From positions 36,437,501-36,501,500 of the forward strand of contig OV277859.1 in the NCBI GenBank assembly GCA_922989275.2: a stretch of DNA of 64,000 nt, given 5' to 3'. This DNA comes from Gari tellinella (Eukaryota; Mollusca; Bivalvia; Cardiida; Psammobiidae). The position numbers and the translations under genes were made by a program. Below the pieces are notes generated by a model. The model did not search any database. It had not been told where the DNA came from and worked only from the letters and a program-made list of their open reading frames with translations. Positions 10,660-22,028 of this stretch are shown piece by piece; position 1 is the first letter of the stretch; every line of letters starts with the position of its first letter.

Positions 10660-11310
10660 TAGAAGTTTAGAAGTTTGCTTAAGTTTTTATACGGAAGGAA
10701 TTCTTTTCTTACGCGAGTTGGTCTAGCCATATCATTAGCCAGCAACCTTTGTAGGTCATCATTACTTTTTTCGCTTCAAGAAAAACCCTGGTATTTTAAC
10801 AACCGAAAGATAAGTGTCACGGCTTTATATCAAGACCTTTTTTTTTTAAATATATAATATATATCGGACGAAAATTATGGATTAAATTCAAGTTTTTGAA
10901 ACGGGACGTAGTATATATTTCGCGATCGCCTGCTCTCGTTTATCGACTATTTCATTTGGCCATCGCTCTTTATCTCGCCATAAAATTTGTCGATTTCGAA
11001 AATAAACACTTGCATTTTTACAACTGAAAGAAAAATATCTAAGCTTTCCTTTAAGACCATTTCTTTGAAAATCGGTGGAAAATTGAGGGTTTTATGAAAG
11101 GTTTTGTAACGGGGCGTGATATATTTATGCCCGAGTGCTTGCTCCCTTTTATCGGCAAATTCATTTGGAAACCACTCTTTAACTCGCCATAAAACGGATC
11201 AATTTTAAAAAATAAAATCTGTTATTTTTACAAGTGAAAGATAAATATCTTAGCCTTCTTTTAAGACCATTATAATGAAAATCGGGTGAAAATTAAGGAT
11301 TTTATGTAAC
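10660..11310 (+). repeat. right subterminal tandem array, about 215-bp unit
   Basis: The motif TTTACAACTGAAAGA recurs with changes at about 10796, 11017 and 11228. Units share TTAAGACCATTTC, AAAATCGG and ATTCATTTGG. This unit differs from that of the left array. Confidence 0.85.
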
Positions 11311-11493
11311 TTAAACTAACAGTAGGTAACCATTCAACACGATAAAAAACGCGATAGCCCGCTATCGGCGTACCGGTGCAGTTGAATTATCGATCGATTA
11401 AGCGTTATCGCACATACAGGTAACGGACGACACCATTTTCGGGAAAATGCAGATTTGAGTATACGTTACTTCTCCATTTGTCCTTTCTCCATG

Positions 11494-11950
11494 ATCAAAC
11501 TCCATTCTAATGTTGATGGACAAGACAAAAACCCCAGTATTTCAATTAGAGGATAAACAGAAAATATTAAAAGATAAATTCTTCAAAGATAAACAACTAG
11601 ATGGACACCAATTCGATGAACGATGGAAGGAGCAGGTTGAGGAAGAAATTCCAAAATTACAAGAAAATATGGAGCTTCAAGATGAAGAGCCAATGAACTC
11701 AGACATAAGTATTGGTGAAGTAGAGCGGGCTATAGGCAAGATAAAGAGAGGGAAAGCTCCAGGTCCAGATGGTTTCTACCCAGAAATGTTCATGTATTCA
11801 GGGGACTATTTCAGACTAGCATTGACATTCTTGTTCAACTTGTGCTGGTCAAAAGGAAAATCACCCAAAACATGGAAAGAAGCATTGGTAAAGTTCCTTA
11901 GAAACCAGGGAAAAAGGATTATTACACAGCAGCATCATACAGACCCATAA
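11494..11950 (+). pseudogene. LINE ORF2, N-terminal part of the reverse transcriptase
   Basis: The frame from 11510 reads an acidic linker, then IKRGKAPGPDGFYPEMF, the early reverse-transcriptase block. Near 11900 the frame slips by one base: the expected KPGKKDYYTAASYRPISL motif continues in the next frame. This is one frameshift in an otherwise well-preserved ORF. Confidence 0.85.
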
Positions 11951-11973
11951 GTCTTACACAAACAATCTGTAAG

Positions 11974-13140
11974 TTGCTAGAAAGCGTGGTCCTCGAGAGA
12001 TTGAATGGGTATGTTGAAAGCAACAATCTGTTAGATAAAGAACAAGAAGGGTTTAGGAGAAATAGATCCACGGTGTATGCAGTAGGGAGACTGGTTCAAG
12101 AGGTGATAGAGGGCTACAACCATGGTAAACAGACAGCTGCTGTGTTTGTGGATCTTGCAAGTGCTTATGACACTGTGTGGAGGGAAGGTCTATTCTACAA
12201 ACTAGCCAAGATGAATATAAAAGGAAGAATGTGGCTATGGATAAAGGACTTTCTTACAAACAGAAAAGCTAGCTGCATGGTGGATGAGTATACTGGACCA
12301 ACCTTCAACACAGACTTGGGACTGCCGCAGGGTAGTGTGCTAGCGCCAACTTTGTTCAATATCTACATCAAGGATATGTTTGAAGAGGCAGGTGAGCAAC
12401 ACCGCAAATTTGCAGACGACGGCACTGCATGGGCCACAGCGAGTACAACCCAAGACGCCATATCGGAGGTCTGTAAGAAGATTGAACCAGTAATGGAATG
12501 GTGCAAGAGGTGGAGAATGTGTGTGAACCTGCAAAAAACAGAAGCTTCAGTTTTCAGTAGCCGGGCAGTAGATTTTAACAGGGAATCATTTAAAGTCAAT
12601 GGTCAAATTCTCCCATACAATGAAACACCAAAGATCCTTGGTATAACTCTGGATGAATGCATGTCCTTCAATCAACATATCCAAACGGTAGAGAGGAAGG
12701 CAAACAGGTCACTCAAAATAATCAGAGAAGTGAAGGGAATAGCCAATAAAGTGTCAACAAAGAAGATGATAAACCTTTACAATATGATGGTGAGAGCTGT
12801 GCTAGAATATGGATCATTTGTATGGCAGGGAGCAAAGAATAAAACACCCCTTGAGGCAATTCAGAGGAAAGGTCTAGCTCTATGCCTCAATATGCCTGCA
12901 ACTTCAGGAAGGGAGGCGATGGAAGTGGCTTCTGGGGTGATTCCACTAGATCTTCGACTAGAAGAGATTGCAGTTAGAGAGCTAGCGAAAATTCAAGCCA
13001 AAAAGATCACTCATCCAATGAAGAAAAAGCTGGAAGAGCTCCAACAAGATGAGACATCTCCAACATACATCACCCCGCTAGCACTTGCAATAAGCCAAGC
13101 TGAAGAAATGGAAAGCGCTACCAAGACTTCCATCAGATAA
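11974..13140 (+). pseudogene. LINE ORF2, reverse transcriptase domain
   Basis: Non-LTR reverse transcriptase that would copy its own RNA at a nicked target. Visible blocks in order: LESVVLERLNGYV, EQEGFRRNRST, the first catalytic Asp in FVDLASAYDTVW, LPQGSVLAPTLFNIYI, the catalytic FADDGTAW (Phe in place of the commoner Tyr), a thumb-like RWRMCVNLQKTE, and ILGITLDECMSFNQHI. An in-frame TAA at 13138-13140 separates it from the RNase H part; both sides share the frame. Presence of a C-terminal RNase H suggests the I-like group of LINEs (I, Nimb and relatives); clade assignment is inference. Confidence 0.92.
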
Positions 13141-13152
13141 ATTGAACCAGAG

Positions 13153-14238
13153 ATGGACTATGAAGTCGGAAGCCTATACAAATCAAGAACAAAGCCAGAA
13201 TACTGGAACAGACTGGGTTCCTCGAAATCTAGGACAACAGAGCAAGAGAGGCTAGGCAAAGAAGTGGTACTAGATCTGATGATGGAAGCAGCTCAGGGGA
13301 CAGCTTTCGTGTTCACTGATGGTTCATGCATACGCAATCCAGGACCGTGTGGATCAGGTGCAGTCATTTACCCCTCAGAAGGAGAATCAATTCTATTGAG
13401 TCGCCCAGTCACCCAACATAGCTCAATTCTACTGGCCGAACTAGTCGCCATTCTCATGGTCTTGGAATACCTGATCCAGTACCCTCTGTCAGCAGCAGCC
13501 AAGTGTGCCAGAATATTCAGTGATAGCCAGACAGCGGTGGGTATACTGACCATGGGATGGGACTCGAACAGTCACAGGGGAGTGATTCGGGAAACAAACA
13601 AGGCACTTGAATTATTGAAGAAAAGCCTAGATTACAATGTTGAAATCCTGTGGACGCCAGGACATGCAGGACTACAGGGCAATGAAAAGGCTGATCAGTT
13701 GGCGAAGGAAGGTGCAAAACAGGCTTTGGAGATGCCGGAAGAAAGGAGATCGGTAACGCTGCAGGAAGTTAAAGACGCCAGCTGCAAAACATGTTTGATC
13801 AAGTGGCAAACCAGGTGGGAGAACTCATCCACAGGAAGAAGATTCTATGAGTTCTGCCCAACAATCACAAATAAACAAAAATTTGACTTCCCAGAAAAGC
13901 AAACTTCAAACATCATCCTTCAACTAAGAACAGGGTACTCCAGACTCAATGCATATAGGAGTAAGACAGGTCAAAATGTGTCATCATTCTGTGAGTGTGG
14001 GACCATTGAAACGCCAGAGCACTATCTGCTAGATTGTGAGCTGTATACTGTCCAGAGAGAGACTCTAATTAGATCACTTCAAAGGATGTGTGGTATCCCG
14101 GCTCTTGATATCCACACACTGCTAAGCCAAGAGGAACACCCGGAACTCAGTGATTGGAGAGAGAGAATATGGCAAGAGCTGGCTGAATTCATTAACAGCA
14201 CAGGGAGGTTTGCATCCGCGACAGCCTTGACCCGATGA
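13153..14238 (+). pseudogene. LINE ORF2, RNase H and C-terminal zinc-finger-like part
   Basis: The RNase H fold degrades the RNA strand of the hybrid. Catalytic residues are all present: Asp in FTDGSCIRNPGPCGSG, Glu in LLAELVAILMV, Asp in IFSDSQTAV, and His and Asp in WTPGHAGLQGNEKADQL. The C-terminal FCECGTIETPEHYLLDC is a C-C-H-C pattern typical of LINE ends. The frame continues that of the reverse transcriptase after one stop codon. It was probably one protein before decay. Confidence 0.92.
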
Positions 14239-14365
14239 TCTGAAAACGTATTAACAAAGTACATTGAGTAATTCACAAGAGAGAAATAAACCACCGGAGT
14301 GCCAACATACATTTGTGATATACGTGACGACGAGTCCACAGATCAAGGATCAAGGAATTATTGAA
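14239..14365 (+). mobile_element. LINE 3' UTR and tail
   Basis: Follows the TGA at 14236-14238. It contains GTGACGACGAGTCCACAG and ends in a short repeat ATCAAGGATCAAGGA. No poly-A is visible; the outer target duplication cannot be set because the 5' end is unknown. Confidence 0.5.
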
Positions 14366-14664
14366 GATTTAGATATCCTACAAAAATGGTGTTTAGCTAA
14401 AAATATTGTGTAAAGAAACTGATAAGTGAATCTGCTAGAATAAGAATATAGAAAATAATAATTCCCAATTTTTTTTTATTTTTTTTTACTAGTTGTTCCT
14501 TATAAGTCAAATCACATCAAATCAGGAAAACTAGCTAACAGGTCTGATTCAGATAATTTAGCACAAATATGTGAAATAAATTTCCAAAATTCTTCCCAAA
14601 TTATTAGATTTTTCACACTAAAAAATTCCCAAATCATTCGGACATTGCATTTCCCCCCAAAAAG

Positions 14665-14925
14665 GCCTGTAGGCTCATAGCCTGATATCTGGTATTAAAT
14701 ATAGGTGACCACAAAAAGCAGGTTAAAAGTAAAGCAGAATGTCATTGTGCCTTAAGGTGCATTCTGCTTTACCTTCAGCCTGCTTTAAACTACCATCTAC
14801 TAGGATATAGATTTTTTTTCATGGTACGTATGTATGAATTTATTAAATGGAACTGCTTTCTTCAATGGGGAAATAAATTAATGGTGTTAAATTAAGGCTT
14901 ATTTATGGATATAAATAAATGCTGA
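14665..14925 (-). mobile_element. family B MITE, termini decayed
   Basis: Retains AAGCAGGTTAAAAGTAAAG, the second core arm TTCTGCTTTACCTTCAGCC and GGCTTATTTATGG. The terminal TTAA is not intact. Confidence 0.65.
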
Positions 14926-15256
14926 CACTGAATGGATGTTTTTAAACAAAAACCATGATATAATAGGACTGTTTCTATATATATTCATAATTGTGCTCTG
15001 AGTGTAATTGCTTACGTAGAGATTACTGTATTTTTTTGTCTCTATGGAAAGGAAGGTAACGTAACAATTATTGTTGCTATGACAACTATATATTTTGTTG
15101 ATGGCAAATATATTTTATGGGAGCCAGTACTATTTACATTGATGTAATAGGCTCATTCATTTTTTTCCCTTTCAGGAGCTGTAAAAGGTTATTTATAAAG
15201 TGTGTAGGGCTTTTTATTCAAAGCGTGTGATGTCCATTATAGAGTGGCAAAAGCTT
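14926..15256. other. no recognisable content
   Basis: Contains a good pyrimidine tract and AG (about 15155-15175) but no plausible exon after it. Confidence 0.3.
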
Positions 15257-15485
15257 TTAAACCCTTTTCCTGCTATAAGTGTATTTTGACACTTTTTGAA
15301 AACCATGAAGACTTAGATCAGACAGCTCCTGAAGGAGCTGTCTGATCATGGTCTGACTTGTTTTCCTAATGGATCTGTTGGACAGGAGCCTATTCTGCAC
15401 ACTTACCAGGGGATGTTTTCCTTAATTTATTAGCATTTGTAGTGGTTCAGTGTTATATATGACTATTCAGGGGGAGACGGGTTAA
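15257..15485 (+). mobile_element. family J MITE
   Basis: TTAAACCCTTTTCCTGC at the left and GGAGACGGGTTAA at the right, TTAA both sides. The central palindrome at 15316-15347 has 15-bp perfect arms, GATCAGACAGCTCCT and complement. Confidence 0.75.
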
Positions 15486-16018
15486 ACCCTTTCAGACAGA
15501 AAGGCAGTTGTATAGGAATTACAAACAGTGTAGATCGATACTTGTCTTGTCCTGTAGGCATAAAATTTATTGTATGTAATAAGATACCTACTACAAACTT
15601 TCCATAGACTAAAAACCAAATGATTTGGTCTACATGCAGAAGCTAGAGGTTGAAGATGTGAAATGGAGTCTTAAAGAGGTTATAGGAGGTGGATGATTAC
15701 ATTTGTGTTATGGTTTTAATTGTCTTGGGAGTGCTTCCATTTATTTAGGGAAGAGGTCTAGCACCCAATTTTCCAATTATGTGCTTGTAAAAAATGAGAT
15801 CATGATAATGGAAAGTGGTTGTTTTTGTGTTGCTGTTGAAACACAATAGTCAACCTTGTGTTAAAGCAAACATTGGAAAGAAACTGCCTTAAGCCAGTGT
15901 TTAAAAGTCGGTGGAAGTTGACAGTTTTATGTAGTACAAAATTTGATGCAAGAACCCACATAGTATAGTTTGTTTGCCTTTACCCCCTTGCCCCCATATA
16001 GACACCTTTTTTATGCCT
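15486..16018. other. mostly unassigned
   Basis: The first 60 bases look like an F-type left end (AACCCTTTCAGACAG, then AAACAGTGTAGA) without a partner. Nothing else recognised. Confidence 0.3.
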
Positions 16019-16267
16019 GAACTCTTTCTCCCTGAAACTTTAAATGGACAATTCCAGTTTCCATTTTAGTCAAGTCCATTTCTGACTTTTACGGGTTGTT
16101 TTTGTCAATGTTTGGCATTATGACAAACAGTGAAGGCCCTGATCAGAGGGCTCCTTTTGGAGCCCTCTGATCTGGGTCTTCACTGTTTGCACAGGACAAT
16201 TGTACTATTTACATATACATCGTTTGAAAAGAACGCCTATTTGCTGGACTAGGGTTCAAAGGGTTAA
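16019..16267 (+). mobile_element. family F MITE
   Basis: Begins GAACTCTTTCTCCCTG (TTAA mutated to TGAA) and ends TTCAAAGGGTTAA. The core arms GATCAGAGGGCTCCTTTT and complement are nearly perfect. Partner of the copy at 33426-33676. Confidence 0.8.
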
Positions 16268-16370
16268 GTTTATTTCTCCATTGCAGAAAATGGTTCCGTT
16301 TTATACAGTGATGAACATGTCACCATAAGAAATATCTTCTATATCCAAGAACAGAGGGCTGACCTGCACT

Positions 16371-16620
16371 TACAGTGGAGAATCTGTTATTCTTTCCCGT
16401 TTAAACGCAAACGTACGCAAACTCAAAGCGCTAAAACGTAGAAAAGAACAACCTTTGAACAATTCTGATATTTCATGTTTATCTTGGTGGCAAACAGTTT
16501 GGAGCCTGATCAGACGCCGGGTTACCCGGCGTCTGATCTGGCTCCAAACTGTTTGCACTGCAAATAATAGTTTTAGCGTAAACGCGTTTATTGGGAAAGA
16601 ATAACAGATTCTCCACTGTA
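16371..16620 (+). mobile_element. family C MITE, TA target
   Basis: TACAGTGGAGAATCTG at both ends, inverted. The central CAGACGCCGGGTTACCCGGC palindrome is perfect. 250 bp. Confidence 0.92.
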
Positions 16621-17044
16621 TGCCCCTTATGACATTGAAGATTATCTGTGTTTCTGTTGGTTAGTTTGTTGGTTTGTCCGCCTGTATAAAACCATAACCT
16701 CGGCCATTACACAAAACTACTTGTGACAGCCACTTCATATTTGGCAGGTAGATCCCTCTGATCAGGAAGTATGCTGTTTGTAGATAAAAGTACTGTATAC
16801 AAATGTACCAGTTTCCAGCATATAAGCATTGACAAGTACATGTCCAGTATATTATTGGGAGTATCAGTGAAAACGTGACAAGAGTACAATTTTGTTTGAA
16901 ATGAAGACAGCTGTCTGTCTATATTAGCCAATTGTAGTATCAAATAAGAAAGTTATATGGTTAGTTAACTTGGAATTCTTTTCATGAGCTGTCTGCATTA
17001 ATGTTTTAGTATTCTCGAAGTCTGTAACATCTTGACCATTACCT
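16621..17044. other. no recognisable content
   Basis: No gene or repeat structure that I can support. Confidence 0.3.
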
Positions 17045-17230
17045 TTTAACCCTTCTTCTGTTATCAATATATTGTGACACTTTTTGAAACAGTGTAGACC
17101 CATATCAGACAGCTACTGAAGAAGCTGTTCCATCAGGGTCTGCACTGATTTCTCATAGGATAATTATGTCTTACAAGAGTTTGCAAACTTATGGTAAATT
17201 GGGAGCATTTTCTTTTATTTTATAAGTGAA
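17045..17230 (+). mobile_element. family J MITE, 3' end lost
   Basis: TTAACCCTTCTTCTG start, then CACTTTTTGAAACAGTGTAG and ATCAGACAGCTACTGAAG as in the J copy at 15.3 kb. No right terminus. Confidence 0.6.
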
Positions 17231-17236
17231 ATGTAA

Positions 17237-17435
17237 TACAGTCTAACTTTGATATCTTGAACTCCCTAAACTCAAACTATCGGATAGTTCGACAAATGAA
17301 CTGCCTTATTTCATGTTCGGTAATCTGTCGAACATACCCATATTTTAAAGTTAAAACATGGCTGAGCCACGTTTTAACTTTGAAATACGGGTATGTTGGA
17401 CTTAACCGAGTTCGAGATATCGAAGTTCGACAGTG
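17237..17435 (+). mobile_element. family K MITE, mariner-type ends
   Basis: ACAGTCTAACTTTGATATC at the left and GATATCGAAGTTCGACAGT at the right. The inner arms TACCCATATTTTAAAGTTAA and complement surround CATGGCTGAGCCACG. CAGTCGAAC...GATATC ends are common in Tc1/mariner MITEs. Confidence 0.75.
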
Positions 17436-17479
17436 GTTCAGATGACATGATCATAGAGGGCAAAGTTTTAGAGAAGGGA

Positions 17480-18050
17480 TTTACTCATTACCCGGTAGCC
17501 TGTTTCTAGTTTTTAAGATAGGTGACTACTTAAAGCAAGTTGAAATTAAAGCAGAATGCACCTGCTTTTAAAGCTTCCATCTATTAGAATATAACCTACA
17601 TTTTTAACCAATCAAACTGCCGTTTGCACCCCATTAAGTACTGCACTTAATCATTAAGAATTTTGTTGTGTTTCGACGTTGCACCATGGTCTCTGCACGC
17701 AGTACAGATAACTCCGCCTCATAGCAACTAGTTGTAAACACTGCCATATTTCACAAACAGAATAAGTGAGGTTTGTTTACTAGCAACTTGAAAATGGGCT
17801 AATCAAAAGATAGGTTATATTCTTAGTTAATTAAAACATATTAAGTGAAATCTTAATGGTTACGAAAAAACTCGCTCGCTTCACCCTTTTTAACCATTAA
17901 GATTTCACTTAATATGTTCTAACTATAACTTAAAATATAGAAAATATTTCTTATGATAAGCATTCTTGACTGTATAATGTGAAACTATTTTCATTAGTGG
18001 AATAATAAATAAAAGGCATAAAAAGGCATATTTTTGGGGTAAATGGTTAA
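17480..18050 (-). mobile_element. family B MITE split by another insertion
   Basis: The left part runs to about TTAGAATATAAC (17592) and the right part resumes near 17929 with TTAAAATATAGAAAATATTTC. The intervening about 335 bp are foreign and end in a strong hairpin. Confidence 0.7.
17811..17930. repeat. hairpin with CTCGCTCGCTTCACC loop
   Basis: Arms AACATATTAAGTGAAATC and complement, about 30 bp each, flank the loop CTCGCTCGCTTCACC. It forms the right end of the insertion in the B copy. A palindrome of similar design lies at 41752-41893. Confidence 0.7.
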
Positions 18051-18132
18051 ACATAAAGGTATTGTAACTTCTAATGATGTGCAAGAATAAATAATATCAG
18101 AATTTAGGAATTATTGTTGTTTTATTTTTCAG

Positions 18133-18159
18133 GTCATACAGACGGAGCTTCAGATAAAG
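18133..18159 (+). other. possible 27-nt plus-strand exon
   Basis: A strong acceptor (GTTTTATTTTTCAG) and a consensus donor (AAAG then GTGAGT) bound exactly 27 nt. Frame 1 reads VIQTELQIK and frame 3 HTDGASDK. Micro-exons of this size exist, but no validated partner is visible. Confidence 0.3.
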
Positions 18160-18583
18160 GTGAGTACACTGAATTATTTCCAACATCTTCTCCCTATATC
18201 TCCACATATGATTGCTTTATCCCCTAATCAGTGTGTACACCTTATATTGAGAGGTCTAGATGTTATATGCAATAAATACTCTTTCTTCAAGACAATTCTA
18301 ATGAATGATCATTCATTTAGGTGAAGTCATAAGAATTATAGAATTACATGTAGTAATATGCTCCTTATAGGGAGAGCTCTTTGGGTTGGATGGAATATTT
18401 TTTCATTTATCGCATAACTTAAATGCACTCTGTGAGTGGCATAAAGCCAGTTTATAAATATCGTATTACACTACTACTAGTGAAATATAATTTGTTGGGC
18501 TTCGGTCAGACCTGGTCATCCACAATCGCTGCATGTCTTTGTGATAAATGGAATCTCACATTCATGCTCATTAATTATCATTT
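18160..18583. other. no recognisable content
   Basis: Nothing supported here apart from ordinary AT-rich sequence. Confidence 0.3.
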
Positions 18584-19493
18584 TTAGCTCACCTGAGCTA
18601 GCTCAGTGTGAGATTTTAGTGTTTACAGGCTAGAGGCCCTAATATGTATCCAATCTTTCTCAAACTTGCCCAGATTGTAATTTACCATGAGTGTTCAGAT
18701 AAGTTTGATTATGGTAGAAATCGGACAAATAGGTAAAGAGTTATTTGTCCTTGAATTGCTGAAAATGCCATACTTAACGGTGTTTACACCCTATAGAGGC
18801 CACAATTGTTATCCAATATTTTTCAGTCTGCCATAAGAGTTTTAATAAGTTTGATTATCGTTTAAATCGGACAAATAGGTCAAGTTATCTGCCCGTGAAT
18901 TGCTGAGATTGTACATATGACTATAATAGTTCAGATGAGTTTGATTTTGGTAGAAATCGGAGGAATAGGTCAAAAGTTATTTACCCTTGAACTGTTGCAA
19001 ATGCAATATTTAACAGTGTTTACACTCTAGAGGCCACAATTATTCTCCAGATTATTGTTGAAATCGGACCAGTAGATCAGGAGTTATCTGCCCTTGAATT
19101 GCTGAAAATGCCTTTTCTAACAGCATTTACACTCTTGCAACTACAGTTTTCAATGCATTTTGATTATACTTGCACACAAAGTATATAGCTATAAGATCTC
19201 AAAGGAGTGCAATTATTGTTGAAATCTAATCATTATGACATAAGTTATCTGCCCTTGATATACTTTGAAATGCTAGAAAAGGCTTCATTTAGGTACTGTT
19301 TAGGCTCTAGTTATCTACCCTTGATGTACTCTATTATACTAGAATTATGAGTTTGTATCCCAAAATTGTTTACATGCTATTCCACAAATTTGAATGGATT
19401 TAGATTTAAACGGGTGAAACTCAAAAGTAAAGCTATCAGGCTTCATTACAACAGCTAGGTGAGCGATATAAGGGCCTTCAAGGCCCTCTTGTT
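18584..19493 (+). mobile_element. family A' element
   Basis: Starts TTAGCTCACCTGAGC and ends AGGTGAGCGATATAAGG, then a GGGCCTTCAAGGCCC hairpin and TCTTGTTT. The interior has internal repeats of about 180 bp built on AAATCGGACAAATAGGT and TTATCTGCCCTTGAATTG. Same terminal plan as A, different body. Confidence 0.75.
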
Positions 19494-20208
19494 TCATAAC
19501 TGAAAACATGCTATTAAGGAACGGGTTCAAGTAGACTTATTGATATTTGTTAAATACAATTGAGAGTTTAAAGCCGAGTGAAAGTATGCAGAAAGCTTCT
19601 TCAGGAGCTTTCTGCTTTACCGTAAGTCTGTTTTATGCAGTCAGCTGCTTTAAACATACAAACAAGCCTTCAATTTGGTGATCATAATAACCATGTATGG
19701 GGGTTTATTGTATCTAGTAGTGAATAGAGAACTATTTCATGCTTGATTTTATTCATTCATTGTTGCCAATGCTTCGAAAAACGGTTTTATATAAAAACAC
19801 ACAATGACTAATGAGACAGGGCTTAATCATTCAAATTAACACAGGGGTTATTGGCTCCCTTGTGCGTGACTTGTGTAGAAAACATCAGAGCTCTGGTTTC
19901 CCCCAGCCCTTTTATGGACCATCTGGTATGGATGAAAGCTTACACATGCAAATAAGGGCAGGCTCTAAGATGCTGAATTAATAAAAGCCCCTTTCTTTGA
20001 GTCATGATGACTAAGACAAAATAAAAGTGTTTTTAAGATAGATTGAAGTGACAAGGGTTATAGCTTTTTCACCCTGTTCAATAATTGTTAATCTTGGTGG
20101 CGCTAATTTTGTCAAAATGAAATCATAGGAGAAGGCTGCTGAATGGATAGTACTGAATGGATATTAATTTTCAGGAGGATGAATTCATGTTGAATTATAA
20201 AGTAAGTA
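19494..20208. other. one type-I core, otherwise unassigned
   Basis: Around 19575-19640 there is GCAGAAAGCTTCTTCAGGAG and complement, the H-type core without recognisable ends. The rest is unassigned. Confidence 0.35.
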
Positions 20209-20214
20209 AACTAT

Positions 20215-20407
20215 CAGGGCCCCAGATAAGAGGGAGTATACCAAACAAATCCAACATTTTTTCACTCATTTCAGCACCAAATCCTATAGTGTGACTACTC
20301 ATTAGAATCGTCTCAAAGAGACGATTCTAATGAGTAGTGACACCATAGGGTTTAATGCAGAAATAAAGATTTTAGCTTTTGAAATACTCCCCTTATCTGG
20401 AGCTCTG
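20215..20407 (+). mobile_element. family E MITE, 6-bp TSD AACTAT
   Basis: CAGGGCCCCAGATAAG to CTTATCTGGAGCTCTG, with AACTAT at 20209-20214 and 20408-20413. The core has perfect 21-bp arms, ACTACTCATTAGAATCGTC onward, around an AAA loop. 193 bp. Confidence 0.95.
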
Positions 20408-20504
20408 AACTATGCATGCCTAGTTATTTCAAGTCTAAAGAAAGTAGTCCTCAGCTAAAAAGTATGGAACAAGAAAAAATAGAAGGTATTTCCAATGTAT
20501 TTGT

Positions 20505-20598
20505 AGATGATAGTTAAGGCACATTCTACTTTACTTGCAGCCTGCTTTAAGTAGAAATTTTTCAAAACTAGAAAACAGGCTATTAGGTAAAGGGTTAA
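20505..20598 (+). mobile_element. family B MITE, right part only
   Basis: TTACTTGCAGCCTGCTTTAAG through GGTAAAGGGTTAA. Confidence 0.6.
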
Positions 20599-20683
20599 GT
20601 GATTCTGATCCGACACTAACATGAGATATCGTCTAATCCAGATTTAAACTCTGTTCAAAATTACAAATATTCACTTCTAGCAC

Positions 20684-20944
20684 TTAAGCCTGTTTCTAGT
20701 TTTGAAAACATGACTGTGGCCACTTAGAGCAGGTTGAAAGTAAAGTAGAATGCAACTTAAGGCACATTCTGCTTTACTGTCAACCTGCTTTCAGCTACCA
20801 ATCAATAACAATCTGCTAGGAAATAGATGATATTTGTCATGGTACATATTCATGACAGAGTTAATAGAAACTATATTCTTTAATGGAGGAATAAATATAT
20901 AAAAGGAGAAATTACAACCTATTTTGGGGGGAAATGCAGGTTAA
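20684..20944 (-). mobile_element. family B MITE
   Basis: TTAAGCCTGTTTCTAG at the left (outer 10 bp lost) and GCAGGTTAA at the right. Core arms with few mismatches. Confidence 0.75.
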
Positions 20945-21148
20945 AGGAGCTTTCTGTATTACTTTTACACTGTATTAAAAGCAGCTCCTTGTGTATTTGA
21001 CTATTTGGTCAGTTTTATTAAAGCATATTGCTTTTTAACCCTATCTATTCTGGAAACCAGAATATGCATATCGTGTACTAAATGGCGGTTTTTAAGACAG
21101 GTGGCTACTTTAAGCAGATAAAAATGCTGATACAGCTAAAATTTGAGC

Positions 21149-21355
21149 TACAGTCAAACTTCTATAAAGACCACTAAAAAGATGACTAATTCATTGTATT
21201 AAAGACAGGTGACAGCTTAAAGCAAGGTGACAGTAAAACAGAAAGCTCCTATAGGAGCTTTCTGTTTTACTGTCACCTTGCTTTAAGTAGTCACCTGTCG
21301 TAAACGGCTAATAATTAACACAATTTAGTGTCCGTAATAGAGGGGTTTTACTGTA
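21149..21355 (+). mobile_element. family G MITE, TA target
   Basis: TACAGTCAAACTTCTATAAA to AGAGGGGTTTTACTGTA. The core is an almost perfect palindrome of about 90 bp: ACAGTAAAACAGAAAGCTCC and complement around TATA. Confidence 0.85.
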
Positions 21356-21472
21356 TTTGCTTATACTTTTTGTTGTTTATTTCAGAAGCCTGTCTGAGAG
21401 ACTGCATGTGCATCTCTTTTGAATTGGAGTTTAATGAAACATGTTTAACACAACTGTCTATCTTGTATTCAG

Positions 21473-21721
21473 TTAACCCATTACCGCATAAATATGCCTT
21501 TTGCACCTAATTTATTCCTCCACTGAAGAAAATTGTTTAAAATTATACAACCATGAATATTTATCGGAAGAAATATTTTCTATTTTCTAGTAGATGGTAG
21601 CTTAAAGCAGGTTTAAAGTAAAGCAGAATGAGCCTTAAGACGCATTCTGCTTTACTTTCAACCTGCTTTAAGTGGTGTACAATTTTCAATATTAGAAATA
21701 GGCTATGGGGTAATGGGTTAA
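21473..21721 (+). mobile_element. family B MITE
   Basis: TTAACCCATTACCGC to GGGGTAATGGGTTAA, TTAA on both sides, 249 bp. Core arms near perfect around AGCCTTAAGACGC. Confidence 0.9.
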
Positions 21722-21732
21722 GTAGCATCGAA

Positions 21733-21850
21733 AGCTTTTAAAACAAGTGACTGCCTAATGCAATAAAGAAATAATGCAGAAAGGAGCTTTCTGCATTTAA
21801 TTTATCCTGCATTAAACAACCAAATGTCTCAAATACTGCACACATGTCTT
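21733..21850 (+). mobile_element. family H core
   Basis: TGACTGCCTAATGCAATAAAG, a short AGGAGCTTTCTGCATT arm and TCCTGCATTAAACAACC; the outer ends are not found. Confidence 0.45.
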
Positions 21851-22028
21851 CTATTGAGTGGAAGTTTGGTACAAAGATAACTGTATTGAACAATTTCAGT
21901 TAAAATTTTCAATAAAACGCTGAATTTAATCTCCATTATCAGTGATTCACCCATGAAGCTTTGGTGGAGGCTGATTTGTTGACATAGACTGTAAGCTGAC
22001 ATGAAGCAGAAGGCAAGTGATCTTCATT

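Larger units (their letters stand above)
8721..11493. mobile_element. 2.77-kb TIR transposon inserted in the LINE
   Basis: The terminal 27 bp at 8721-8747 are exactly repeated inverted at 11467-11493 (CATGGAGAAAGGACAAATGG begins each). The 7-mer ATCAAAC lies directly outside both ends (8714-8720 and 11494-11500). Inside are two unrelated tandem arrays, one near each end, a CT-rich microsatellite, a D-type MITE piece and a possible LINE 3' piece, but no transposase, so the element is non-autonomous. The perfect inverted ends imply a fairly recent insertion. The superfamily cannot be named from a 7-bp duplication alone. Confidence 0.9.

Noticed and set aside
12340..12599. Minus-strand ORFs of 64-78 codons
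   Set aside because: Antisense shadows of the reverse-transcriptase frame.
15155..15190. Acceptor-like TTTTTTTCCCTTTCAG
   Set aside because: No donor or open coding stretch follows.
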